A stretch of 64,000 nucleotides of DNA, taken from assembly GCA_964035795.1 (NCBI GenBank), contig OZ038321.1:11063093-11127092 (forward strand), in the 5' to 3' direction. The stretch comes from Pterobdella sp. o SKG-2022 (taxonomy: Eukaryota; Annelida; Clitellata; Hirudinida; Piscicolidae). Below, piece after piece: positions 10,149-22,554 of this stretch (positions are counted from its first letter, which is position 1; every line of letters starts with the position of its first letter). The translations under genes and the position numbers were made by a program. The notes under the pieces were generated by a model. The model had not been told where the DNA came from. It ran no database searches and was given only the letters and a program-made list of their open reading frames with translations.

Positions 10149-13100
10149 CTGATTGGTGGTTGATTTATTTCTAGGTCACTCTCATCACTAAAATATCTAT
10201 CAATCTTACGACATTATTAAAGATAATCTAGTTAAGAAAATCCAGGTGAAATTTAGAAATAGTAGAAGATTTAAACATGCTCATTTTAAATTATTAATGA
10301 AATAATTTTAAAAAGCTAACTAGTTTTTAAAAGACATTGTGTGCTCCTAATAAATTTGAAATTTCTGACATATACTTCTTGTTTTATGAGGAATTTCTTA
10401 AAAGAGCATACATATAAACAAATTGTATCTAACTAAAATTTTCGATAAGTACAACCTCATCATAATTCCTTAAAAAATGTAAAAATTTTTTGAATATATA
10501 GATTCATAAAATTTTACATTTTATTCCTCATAAATCATGAAGAATTTTGTAAGATAAAGCTAAAAAAAACATATAGTAATAATATATTTTTTATGAAAAC
10601 AAATTATATAAATTAACCAACAAAAAATTTTTCATTCATCCAAGCATGAATGAGAATCCAGATGAAGGTAAATAAAACTATTTCAACCCTCAATATTTTT
10701 GAAGTTGTTTGATGATCTAGTGACCTAGTAACAACAATGAAAGCCCTCTTTCACCTCATCGACTCTATTATTTTCAAGGGTTCTACTGCTCCTACAAAGC
10801 AAATCTATAAGAAACTCAAGTTAGTGAATAATTTTTGATATGAACATGTGTGGTATGAGTTATGACCTTGAGGGAGATAAGCTTGAAACACAACTTGATT
10901 AAAATTTTTTGGATAGAGGGAAGGTTGAGCAGATTTGCACGTTATGGGTTCGTGCGACTTCGCGACGAGTTTCAGGCGTTCGAAACTTTCTAATAACTAC
11001 ATCTTAAACGCTTCTACAATATATCTAAAACAGTTTTGAAATGCTAAAAAATGAAAATGGATCAAATAATACCAATGATAAAAACTTCAGTGGATGAGAT
11101 TAATTTTTGTTAATATTCAACTAGCAAGTTTCATAAAAGCTCTCATATCTCAATTGATTGGCACTCAGTTGGAATTGGTTATAGATTCAAACCTGGCATT
11201 TCCGAAAATTTTTGTATACTAGGAAACGAAAAAAACGCTATTTTAAAATATATTTAAATAAACAAAAACCAATTATATATTGAAAAGTATGCATAAAGTT
11301 TGTAGTAAAGCCAGACCTTGAAAACAAACATAATTTCAAGACACTCCAGGCATCAAGGTTAAGCATTTACTGTTCGTTTGCCATTATATCTAATTTGCTC
11401 TTATCTTATCAGTGTTTTTATCATTGAAAGCTTCTTTAAATCCTTTTATTTTCGCGTTTTTCCAGTTTTTTTTAAACTAGATTTTCGAATAATTTTTTAT
11501 AAATATGTATATTAATCACAAAAAAATATTTTTTGATTAAATACTGAAGTTTAAACATCAAGTTTGGGCTCGCTTGGGTGCATACACACACACAGATTAA
11601 CGTTTCAAAACATTGTATTGATCAGGCAGTAGCTTCGAATTGCACCTCCACACTTCGTGTGTGTATGTGTCTAAAAATTGTATATAGTTCGATGAAACTT
11701 TAGTTCAGAAATGTCCTTAATATAGAAAAGGCTAATTTTCAAGGTTACATAATCAAACACGGTGCATATAGAAGTACTTGAAGAAATTATACAGAATTTA
11801 TTTGCTTCAATATGAAAAACTTATAATTGCCTACAAAATTTTTTCTAAAACATTTACAAAAAATTTTCATTCAAGGTTCTAAGAATTAATCTCAACAATT
11901 TAATCTCTCATATAACGAAAAACTCAGTTTCTATTTAATCAGGCCGTTTTAATTTGTATGCATGAATTCATTAACTACCTTTACTCAGCGTGCTTTAGCA
12001 ATTAAAGTAGTTCCTGAGAGATTGGAGATAAGCTGATTTTTAAAATAAAATTTCATAGTTCTGAATTTCTTAATGTTTTATTTCAAAATTTGACTAGCTT
12101 CAAACCATTCAAAATGCCTTTTTATTGTATACCCGATAATTTTTGTGGAAATGCCTGACCTGGTATAATTTGATGCATTACAAAAATTGTAGCAGTGTGA
12201 TTATTTCACTAACACGCTGCTCTATATTCTAATTAAGGATTTATTAAGTTGAAAAAATATTTATATACGTCATTTTTTACTGATATTATTTCAAACAATA
12301 TTTGTTGCTGGAGATTAAAGAATTGAAACATTTTACTAATTTTACCTTCAAACCTCCACAAGAAATCATTATGGTAGATATGTTACATACATGTACTGGA
12401 AAATGTACATGCTTTATAAAAACTTCAGAATAAATACATATTGCTAAGCAATGTGTATAGCTATTTTATTTTTAAACATTTAATTTATTTTTTTACATTT
12501 ACTTGACTTTTAGATTTTCTTGATGCATACGAAACATGAAATAGCCTTAAAAAACAATGGTTTATAGGTTTTATCAAAGTTCTAAGCTTTTGAATAACTA
12601 TAAAGCCGGCAGTAGAAGGAAGTTTCAATCTTTAATAAAACCACTACATTTTAAACATTTGTAAACAAAGGAAAATTTGATATATTCATTACAAACTGCA
12701 ATATAATTTAAAATATATTTTATTTAAAATTTTTCTCAAATAACTTAATTGAGTTAATGATACTATAATGTGGAAAATCTCACATATTTCCATCCGAGGG
12801 TGGTTTTGCATGATTCACAGAAAATGTCAGCCACAGCATGCAGGCCTGTCAGCAATACTCTCTCTTCTGCCTCACCACATCCCACATTCACCCTGCAGTG
12901 CACCATCATTTTTTATGTTTGATAGTGGAAATGTTTCATAAAGAAATTGACTGATTTCCTACTTCATTACTGAAAAGCTATTAACACATTGAAAATATTT
13001 TTGTTTGAAACTACCAGTCTTCATAAATGATATTAATAAAACATACAAAAGTTAAAATGAAATTTAAAAATTTAAATAGTTTGTATCCATTTGAAAAATT

Positions 13101-13409
13101 TTTATCTTTTAGAAAACCGGTAAAATAGTGAGTACTAATAATTTATTTGAAAAACAGTGCTACAAACACAGAGTTGAAGAGGTATGCTCTGCCTTGGCTT
13201 CCCTGAAATGACTGCATAATCATTAAGATCAACTTCTAATATATAAACATAAAGTAATAGTTGAACTGCACTTGTGTAAAAATTTATACTGAGAAATCTC
13301 AAACCTTTGAAATGAGTTCATCATGATTGGCTAGGTGAGCTCTGCAATGAATGCACGAGTATGTGCGATGACACTCATCAGGCAAATAAGCATGAAATGT
13401 TTTCACCAT
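10059..13409 (-). CDS. Yippee-like zinc-binding protein, complete (4 exons)
   Basis: Four minus-strand exons join in phase into a 115-residue protein: 13409-13305, 13211-13168, 12892-12784 and 10148-10059. Yippee proteins are small, very conserved zinc-binding proteins of nucleus, centrosome or mitotic apparatus. Visible features are the start [19 protein letters not shown], a first Cys pair (CIHC, residues 19-22), the [12 protein letters not shown] block, [20 protein letters not shown], a second Cys pair (CESC) and the C-terminal [18 protein letters not shown]. Length fits the family (about 115-121). It resembles YPEL1-4/Drosophila Yippee more than YPEL5. All introns are GT-AG; the last is about 2.6 kb and the first two are short (93 and 275 bp). 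The start is the family start Met. I saw no clear TATA box, so a non-coding first exon may lie upstream. Confidence 0.95.
12784..12892 (-). CDS. Yippee-like, coding exon 3
   Basis: A 109-nt exon after acceptor CACTGCAG|, ending TAT|GTGAGA. It carries NVGCG, the [13 protein letters not shown] block and the second Cys pair. It stands out as a GC-richer island in AT-rich DNA. Confidence 0.95.
13168..13211 (-). CDS. Yippee-like, coding exon 2
   Basis: A 44-nt exon between acceptor ATGCAG| and donor CTGT|GTTTGT. It encodes [14 protein letters not shown] and ends in phase 2 of a valine codon. Confidence 0.93.
13305..13409 (-). CDS. Yippee-like, coding exon 1
   Basis: Encodes residues 1-35 with the first zinc-binding Cys pair. 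The donor is AAG|GTTTGAG, phase 0. Confidence 0.93.
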
Positions 13410-15399
13410 TTTGTGGGCTTTTTTTGTTTTTCAAGTCAGCAAGATATTATACAATAACAAATTTTTGGGATGATGAATGTTTAATGATATTTTTTGAATC
13501 TTAATTTTTATACTTTACAAGTTGACTATTGAATATTGTTCAAGCTAATTAGTGAAACTAAAAATAATCAAAAATCTTCAGTTTCAGCAAATATAGTTTT
13601 TGTATGTCAATATTCATCTATCAGCTTTTTTTCTTTTATCCTGCACACGAATTAAATATTTCAAATAAAATTAAATAATTAACATTATCTTTCTATTCTT
13701 ATGCAGCTTTTGTTTAATATTGAAAGATTTATTCATAGAATATTTTCTCGATTGTTAATATTTTGTTCGAAAAGATATTTTTGATACAATAAATAACCGC
13801 TGTTAAAGATTTGAAACGCAAATGACTGTATTCGTAAATAATTATTGTTTTTATTTAAACTTAACAAAACATTTTATTGCGCAATACATTCGACAAACAC
13901 TTAAAATTTAACTTACCGTACAACTTGCTCAATTCTTTAATAAATAATTGCTTTTAAAAACAAAATAATGATCAATATTTTGCAAATTTTCAAACAATGG
14001 AAAATCATTCGCCTTAAGTAATCTTTTAAGTTATTTTTAGCATGGATTTTACATTTGAATGTATGGAATACAATGTATGAAGTGCAGATACCTATATTTT
14101 CCATATTTATAAATAAACTCAGCTGATTCAAGGCTGTTTATGTAGAGCGTAATATTATAATTCAGCGCTAATTATTTCTCTAATTTAAATATCGAAAACT
14201 ATTTCAAAAAATGTTTTGTTTAAGATAAACTATTTTTTAGATTTTTATAATCTGTTCAATTTTTTTCTATATCGTCAAATTTTAATTAGAAAACTTGAAC
14301 ATTATGTATACCAATTGGTTATCTGATGTGACTCAAAATATATCTAAAAGCTTTGTCAAAGAAAAATTTAGACATTGTCGTGTTTTTATGATTTACAATT
14401 TGGGGGCTTTGTGACGCATTATGATTAACAGAGTAATTTTTCAGTTCTAACGCAAAAGAATTATAATTATTCATACAGCTTATTTCGAAAAACACAATAA
14501 TCACTTTCACAAAAATTTATTTTTGTGATCTTTAAAAACTAAGAATTAAATTTACTTTCCAAAAACTATGATTTATTTTTTAAAATAGATTTTTCACTAT
14601 CATTTCGTTATTATTTTTTCATAAAGTTTTAAAAAGAATAGACTGGTTCAAGGTTTGAAGCAATCGAATGCGATAAAGTTCGACGTGTGTTTATGCATTC
14701 CTTAGCAGCAACTTATCTGTAGAAATAATGATGAAAACCATTTATTTTTAATGCTTTAAAAATTCAAATTTATTTCAAAATATATTTTTTAAATATAATT
14801 TTAGGATTATAAGTGAAGAATTATAGAGAAAAAACTTATGTTCTTTTTTATTTTAATAAATAATTTTTTTTCGTAATGATGTTTAAAATTAGTTTTGACT
14901 GTTATATTTGGTTTTTTATTCATTTATTGAGCACCAAATGATGGCATCGGTCACTATGGATTGACTACATGTTCTTACCACATGCTACAACTTACTACAA
15001 CTTTTTAACCCTTAATATACGTTAAAGCTTGGCAATCTTTATTTCTATTAGAAATTTTAGTGATTAAATTTTGTAACTTTACTGCACCTCACAGCCTCGT
15101 TCTCTTGCACCATAATTAGACATACAAAACAGCCACAGAAGAAAGTATTAATTTTTCATTTTTACAATGTGGTTTCGAAAATTAGTTAACTTTCATGAAC
15201 ACAACATTAAAACCTGCCACTTTTTATTTTTTTGCTTTTTACCTTCAAGGAATAGTGCTTCTTAATTGCTTGAAGCATTGATTTGATTAGTTTATCATCA
15301 GCATTAAATCTAGAAAACAATTATTTTTAAAAGACAAATAAATTTATTAAAGTTCAAGCCAGACCTGTTACGGTAAAAACAATGTTTAAACGTTCCTTT
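13410..15399. other. AT-rich spacer upstream of the yippee-like gene
   Basis: No coding exon could be supported. It may contain the promoter or a 5' UTR exon of the yippee-like gene, but I see no convincing TATA or splice pair. The minus-strand frames at 13937-14131 and 14319-14510 look like chance. Confidence 0.4.
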
Positions 15400-17030
15400 G
15401 TATCCGATCATCTGAAGCGCTGAAATTTTCAAAATGCAACGAAAATTTAAGTTTGAATGGCTTTGATGAAGTTACATTAGATGAATTACTCTATGCCATC
15501 CAGAACCTTCCAAATAAATAGTGTGAACATGATCCAATTCCAACCTGGCTTCTGAAAAAGATAGCTTCTATAGTTTCTCCATTCATATTGAGTATCTTCA
15601 ATCTATCTTTTGCCACTGGAAAGGTTCCATGTCAATTCAAACGTGTCTACGTCACACTGCTTTTGAAGAAATCAGATCTGGACCAAGAGACCCTTTCATC
15701 ATACCGACCAATTTCAAACTTGAGCGTGCTTTCAAAATTTCTTGAACGAATTGTCCTTCCAAGAATTGTCACTCACCTAAACAACAATAATTTATTACCA
15801 TCTTTTCAATCAGCTTATCGTCGCCATTATTCAACAGAAACAGCATTACTAAAGGTTTCTACTGATATTTTGGAAGCAGCTGACAACAAAAAAATATCTT
15901 TTCTTGTTCTTCTCGATTTTTCGTCTGCCTTTGACTTAATAGACCATCAAATACTTATCAGAAGATTAAACGAATCATTTGGCTTGAATGACCTCACTCT
16001 TGAATTGTTTAGTGAATTACCTCTTCAACGTCAAATGCCTCAAATCAAAATCAGCATCAAACGTTTATTCTACTGGAGTACCACAAGGTTCTGTTTTTAA
16101 ACCGCTTTTGTTAACTTTATACACAGCTGCTTTGGAAAAGATTGCAGCTTCTTACAATTTGAGAATTCATCAATATGCCGACGACACTCAATTATATGGG
16201 CATTGCTCATTTGATGCATCAATGGACTTGCAAGAAAGAATGTCAAAGTGTATTGATGAAAGTGCAGCTTGGCTGAAAGCCAACCAAATGGAACTCAGTT
16301 CAAAAACTGAAGTCATTTGGTTCTCACCACATAGAAACACATGCAAACTGCCAAGTCAACCAGTTCGTGTGTTAAATGATCATATAATTTCTTCTGATTC
16401 AGTTAAAAATCTTGGTGTCTATTTTGACAAAGATTTAAGCATGAAGACTCACATAAACAAATTATTGCAAATGTCATTTGCATCATTGAGGAAGATAAGA
16501 AGCATTAAAAACTACCTGAACCAAGAGTCACTCAAAACACATGTATCAGCCTTGATATTGAGTCGCGTTGATTATGGAAACATTGTACTAATGGGATTAC
16601 CCAAGTTACAAACCCAGAAAATCCAGTCCATAATTAACACGCCAGCTAGATTAATATCAGGAGCTAGAAAGTTTGATTACATAACCCCTGTCTTAAAAAA
16701 TCTACACTGGCTTAAAATTGAAGAATTCAATAAAAAATGAGGTTACAGTGCATAAATGTCTCAAAATGGAAAGTCCTTCTTATCTTTCATCGAAAATATC
16801 AACTGTGTTTCCATTGTCTGAAAGAAAAAGATTCAAATCTTCAAACACAATAGACATAGCAAAAATGAGATCTAACACCATTTTGGGGAACAGAAGATTT
16901 GAAGTTTTTCCACCAATTCTTTGGAACAATTTACCAACTCACCTCAAATCCATAACGTCCACAACAACTTTTTCCAAGTGCTTAAAAACTCACCTCATGA
17001 TTAAGTTTTATAATCTTAAAACATAATTTT
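15400..17030 (+). pseudogene. CR1/L2-like LINE reverse transcriptase fragment
   Basis: Translation from about 15420 gives the N-terminal RT region, then SYRPISNLSVLSKFLERI, the SAYRRHYSTETALL block, FLVLLDFSSAFDLIDHQIL, GVPQGS, the catalytic QYADDTQLYG near 16170 and the C-terminal block ending NLHWLKIEEF. The order and wording are those of the CR1/L2/Rex1 group. A frameshift near 16010-16020 and another near 16720 break the frame, and the endonuclease half is absent, so this is a 5'-truncated dead copy. The C-terminal frame ends at 17026. Confidence 0.88.
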
Positions 17031-18176
17031 CTTTTCAGAAAATAAATTTAGTAGGAAGAAAGAAGGGGTAAATGAAAGGAATGACTGGGTGTGTGTGGAT
17101 TGAAGGAGAAAGTGTGAGGGACTGAAATAATGAAGATTTATTCTTTTGACTGATTCTATATAAAAATATATATTTTTAATTGGTATTAAAAAATATTAAC
17201 AGTTTCACGCCACTAAAATAATATTCGTTATTTGTTTTTGTTTGTTTGTTTTTTAAAGAATTTTTCTAATGTTCCTTCAATTATTGTGTCATGGGAATCC
17301 TTTAGCTTGTCGTTATCAATTAGCCGATTGTTCTAGGCATGACCACTAAAGCTTATGAAAATACCAAGCTTTTTCTATAAAGAATTCACATTAGCAAGTA
17401 CTTGATAAGTTCATCTTACAAAAAACTTTGTTGCTGAAAAGCCTTTGTGCTTAGTACTCCTGAGATAACTTATTCTATTTTTGTCAGTTGTTTTATTTAT
17501 TTTTTTTTGATTTTCACAAAAAACACGTTGGGACACTCAACGTTGAACCAATCAGCTCTGTGCTTATACCCAAGCCAATAATCTTGTGTTCTTGTGACCT
17601 TAATTGAGTTTTTTCACGCTTCAAATGGTTTGAAATTTTCGATAAAACAGTTAATATATTCCTCCGTATTCTTCATGTTTTTTCAAGTTGAGCTCATCAT
17701 TCCTTCATTCATAGTGAACCAAATTGGGCTCCACCTATGTGATATTCCATGTTGTGTAGACTCTTATATATTACAATGCGACACAATATGTTATATCTGC
17801 TTTCCTGAAAACTATATGAAGATGGGTTGACTGAGATATTTTGAGGTACATCTTGCTTCAAATTGATTTTCTAATTCCATTCATTTCTAGAATCATCTTC
17901 GGTAAATTTCAGGCAAGCATTTGCTATCATGAACTAATTTACTGTGGACCCTTGTTTCCATCTTTCGCTACAGCATGAATCAGAGGTATGAAACTGTGAA
18001 GAAAGTTTAAATAAGGTTTAATCACCATGATTTTATCCAATCGTGAGCCAGAAAAAGAAGGTAGACGTGGTTGAAACTTGGTGTGGTGGCATGCTTTTGG
18101 ACCACGGAAGGATGTGTCGTAGAAAAGAAATACATGCAAGAAGTTAAATCAAGCACTTACCCTTATATAAAAAACA
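17031..18176. other. 3' flank of LINE and spacer
   Basis: The first 200 bp may be the LINE 3' UTR. A GC-richer block at 18020-18140 gives a 66-residue frame on the minus strand (17939-18139) that I cannot identify. No splice sites or family motifs support it. Confidence 0.3.
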
Positions 18177-18410
18177 AAGTTTTTTCTCTGACCAATAGGA
18201 TTGAAGCAGATTTGGACAAAATTGTAGAATTTTTGAAAAATTGTGGAAAATTTAAAACTTTATACCATATTATTAATTTAAAAAATATTAATGGGAAATG
18301 GCACAACAAAACCAAACAAAAACAATGCTTTTTTAGCGGGATAAATAATTTTAAAAAATCTCATCCAAATCTGTTTCAATCCTATTGGTCAGTGCAAAAA
18401 AACATTTTAA
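18177..18410. repeat. Foldback element with about 28-bp inverted arms
   Basis: The arms are CTGACCAATAGGATTGAA with GCAGATTTGG (about 18197-18225) and the inverted copy about 170 bp downstream (about 18366-18392). The similarity continues outward through a GTTTTTT tract. The interior is AT-rich and non-coding. It looks like a MITE; no second copy was noticed. Confidence 0.6.
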
Positions 18411-18775
18411 TTCCTATAGTAAGCATGAAATTCCACTAGAAGACGTCAAAAAAGCTCATAAAAATTAAAAAATTTGCTCAGATCGTAAAATAAAAACCTT
18501 TTGTGAGAAAGCGACAGATTACGCTCAATTGACCGTTTGTTTTACAGGCACTTCGCGATCACGCAAAAAGCATTGAATAGCTTTAAGCTAGTTGTTAAAC
18601 CAATCATAGAACTCCAAAAAAATTGTGAAAGTACTGAAATAATCATTTTTAAAAGTTTTATGAAAAAAAATAACATTTATCAACTAACAAAGCTTTTTGC
18701 AAAATTCGTGAATATTTAAACATTATGATACATGAATATTTTCAAAAAAAAAAACTAACATTTTTCAAAGCCTAT

Positions 18776-18792
18776 GATTGGTTCATATAAAA
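18776..18792 (+). promoter_or_regulatory. Candidate promoter: inverted CCAAT next to TATAAAA
   Basis: GATTGG (inverted CCAAT) at 18776-18781 lies four bases before TATAAAA at 18786-18792. It faces the FAM228-like gene downstream and could be its promoter, but the first exon of that gene was not found, so the link is inference. Confidence 0.3.
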
Positions 18793-18799
18793 CAGCTTT

Positions 18800-21700
18800 T
18801 TGCTGCTTGGAACTTCTTTAGTTTGTTTTTCATCTTCTTTATAGACTGTTAACTTTAATTTCACTTGTAGATTTGTTTGGCAATAAATTTTTATAAGTTG
18901 AATAACAAATTTGTTCATTGTCATTTTAAAGACTTTTGAAAAAAATTAGGAAGTTGGACAAATAAGTTTAAATACTCATGGAATTCTTTTCCAAAAAAAG
19001 TTTTTCTTAAGTCTCATTGCCAAAGCTCCTTCGCGGCGAAGTTTTCAGTAGCTACACCTATCGAGTAGATTCAATTGTGCTACTTTTAATGATTTTTTTA
19101 ATATGGTGAATTAAGTTACTTATTTTATCAAGTCATGAAGTGCAATACAATAAAAATTGTTATTTCTTCATTTTTGACATTGAACATAAGTTTAAAGTAA
19201 CTGTCAAGAGCTTTTATGATACATATGTTCCAAACGATTTTTTCGCAATAAAACTGAAGAAGGTTGTGGGTGGGGAAGTATAAAATAAAGACCACTCCAA
19301 AAGTCCAGATACCCATTTGCTAACTAAATAAAAAAAGTATATAAAAAAAACAAAAAAAAAATGAAATTTTCATTAAAAAAATACCTTTTTCATAAAAGTA
19401 ACGAGCCAAAACTCTAAAAGCGAGAAATTAAAAAGAAATGCTTGAAATCCCTTTTAATGCTGGCAATGATTCCGTGATGAACAATTTGTATTCAAAACCA
19501 TTATACAATGTATTAATTGTTTTCAAATGTTATAAAGTAATTATATCATAAGATAAAATTGTTGTGCAGAAACTAATGATTAAATAGAAAAATATAAATT
19601 AATTCTCAATTTGCAAGTTGAAGTCAAATAATAACTAAATAATAAAAAGATGAAGAAGTGAATAAAACAACGCCGAATAACATAGGAAGCCCAATGATGC
19701 GCTCCTTCCTCTTGAAACCTGCCTGCCATCCTAATGTCCTTATTCCTTCTATCTCTCTATGTATCCCTGTGTTTTTTTTTGAATTTTTTATTTTTGTATT
19801 TATATTGATAATGAATTCATAAAATAATCATTAAATTTGAAAATAAATAGCTTTCAAACACGGAACTTCGTTTAACTATGTAGTTTTTATTTAGTTAAAT
19901 GCTCACCTAGAATAAAACTATACTTTACATAATGCAATTAATATATCTAGAAAGCAGTAAATATCGTCAAATCTAAAGACAATCAAGTATTCAGCATATA
20001 CGAAACACACCTTGACAAGCAGTCAGGCACAACTGTAGGCTACTAACTTTTTTAATTTCCGATACTCCAAAATAATTTCCACTTGCCTCATCTTTTTGGT
20101 CGCCAAAAGCGAATTGATTTTATGAGGCGAATTAATAAAAGTTCAAATTATTTTTCAGAATTATCAATGTTTATTTTGTTTGTCTTATATTAAAAATCCA
20201 TTTTAAATTATTAAATATCGTTTTTTGGCCTCCATTAACCCTTGATTATAAAGTCCCGGTGAAATGATCAATTATCAATAATAGCTTAGAAGCTCAGAAA
20301 TTGATTGCTTCAATAATTTATTTTTGTTTATCAATTAAGTTAAGCGCAGGTTTCGGAATAATATGACTAAAGATAAATCTGGCTTAGTCATTCTTTTATG
20401 GCTTTGTGGTCAACCAGCAACTAGGCGCCTCTGATTAAGTTTGTGGCATTACGAGATTGTAATCATTTTTCTATACTTTTTAATGTTTATGAAACTTTTT
20501 TTTTCACAATTGCTTCGATTAATTATCACAGAATGTTTAAATGATTTTTTCCCCAATCCATGTCGTCGAATTAGGCAAATGATACGCGAGTATTTTAATT
20601 GATGTTAGAGAGATAATGGATGGGTATTTTATAGGCAAGCTACATGAAATGTTTCAAATTTTTGTTTTAAAGATGATGTTCTTGTAAGACCTAAACTGTA
20701 CACGTACTGTAAATAAATGTACAAATTTAAATCCATTTTGCATTTTTTTAAAAATCATTCAATATAAACAAGAAAATTTGAAATTAAAAATCATTAATAA
20801 ATTGGTTTATAATGAAATAATAAAAAGCAGAGTGATGGAGCGAAAACGAAGGAAGACGAGCGTATGCAATCAAGCGCTGAGGATCCATTTGACTGCCCGT
20901 GCTAATTATATCCCCATTCTACCTCGTGTATTCTCTTTTCTCATACTTATTATATTAGATTAGAAATTTTAATTTTGATTTTTTTTTTTGCTTCATGTCC
21001 CTCTTCAATTATCACTGATGCATTTGTACTTGCAAAAATCACAACTCCAAACTGAAATTCTCTTTCAAATATTACTCTAATCAGCAGTAATACTTGTTTA
21101 TTATTGAAAGTATAAAAAAGATGAAAATATTTAGCTTAGTTTCTAATCAAATTTTAAGTAATTTTTATCTGACATTATTTTCAAAACGTTTTAATCTTTC
21201 AATAAAACACAAATTTGATGAGTGTCTGATAAATTTCGAAACATAGTAGTGGCAACAACCAGTGCAAAATGACATAGATAGCAGAATGATAGGAACGTAA
21301 TGGAGAGCAGAGGTGCTCTGATGATAATTAATCATTGGAGCGCATTATGCAGATGTGAGGTGAGCAAATAGGAGGCGGCTTGATTGCTAGCATCTCGGGT
21401 CTGTTTATTAAGGCTCGCATTCACTGGTGTAGGTCTGTGTTTGTTGAACGAAAGACTAATCTTAAAGGATTAAATGGACGTTCTTTATATTAATTGTTTA
21501 GCTTCTAAGAATTTAACTTGTTTGTAATAGACTATTTGCATGGTTTAAAAACTCGATTAAAATCAGATTCAGTATGATAAATTTTATCAATCAATCAACT
21601 AATAAAAAAGATAAAATTGAGAAGTTAGTTAAAGCTTTTCATCGTTTTTTGCTAAGTATAAGCAAGGTGAGCTTTTTTTTGCTTTGAAGTTTTGTAATTG

Positions 21701-22365
21701 AAAAGATATGTTCTAACATTAAAATTATTTTTCCATTTTCTTATCTACCTAAACAATGAATTTTTAAATTCCATCGGCATTCCCTAGCTGACGACTGTTA
21801 GAAAGGCTCAGAAATTGTACACCAGGCTAGTAGCTTTGACAATCTAGTCTAGTATACAATTTACGAGAAGTTTTAACAAATCATCATTTTTATTTGATTG
21901 GTCATATACATTCATAATTGTGGAAGGTGCCTACATTTTGTTCCTTTTGCTTTACTGCCTTAGAGTAAAAACTTGAAAGTTTATAAAAAAATTTTTGAAA
22001 AATATTTCAATTTATCAAAAATTTACTTTTAAATATTTCAAAACAGTTTCCAAGGCAATAATCAAAACAATAAAATAAATAATCAGATGCCCTAAGTCCG
22101 AGTATACATAGCAAGTCATAGAAGCGTAAAATTAATTTTCAGAATAATTAGAATCATTTTCATAATAGGCATTCAATGGAACTTTTATTAACTTCAGAAG
22201 TTCTGATAGAAAAAATTGTATCCTCAAGACAGGTTCTTTAGAACACAATAAATATACGCATCTCTGCTGAAGAATGTTCAAAATACTTATTTCATCAACA
22301 AGATTAATTTAATTTATTTTTAGTTAATTTCATAAAAATAGAAATATTCATAAAATATTTTATAG
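18800..22365. other. Spacer or intron(s) of the FAM228-like gene
   Basis: Upstream exons of the FAM228-like gene should lie here or further left, but none could be recognised. GC-richer islands occur at 19680-19770, 20820-20940 and 21230-21450. The last includes TAATTAATCATT and ATGCAGATGTG, which resemble homeodomain and octamer-like sites. None has coding signal I can defend. Confidence 0.3.
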
Positions 22366-22554
22366 AAAAGAGAATGTGAAGATGAAGTGGAACGATTGAA
22401 GCACTTGAGGAAAAAAGAATTGTTACATTACAGATGGAGTGAACAAGTGTATGATAAAATCCAAAAAAGAATTGATGATCTTTTTGTCACACCAGCTCAA
22501 CGACGCTTGTCTAAGCAAGGATGTCTCTATCCTAGTGGTTTGCACCATGACTCT
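22366..22554 (+). CDS. FAM228-like, penultimate exon
   Basis: A 63-codon exon open throughout, strongly charged and helical, with the RKKELLHYRW motif. Both splice sites are good. Confidence 0.75.

Noticed and set aside
17939..18139. 66-residue minus-strand frame as a real exon
   Set aside because: No splice pair, no known motif and no neighbouring exon; kept only as a GC-richer patch.
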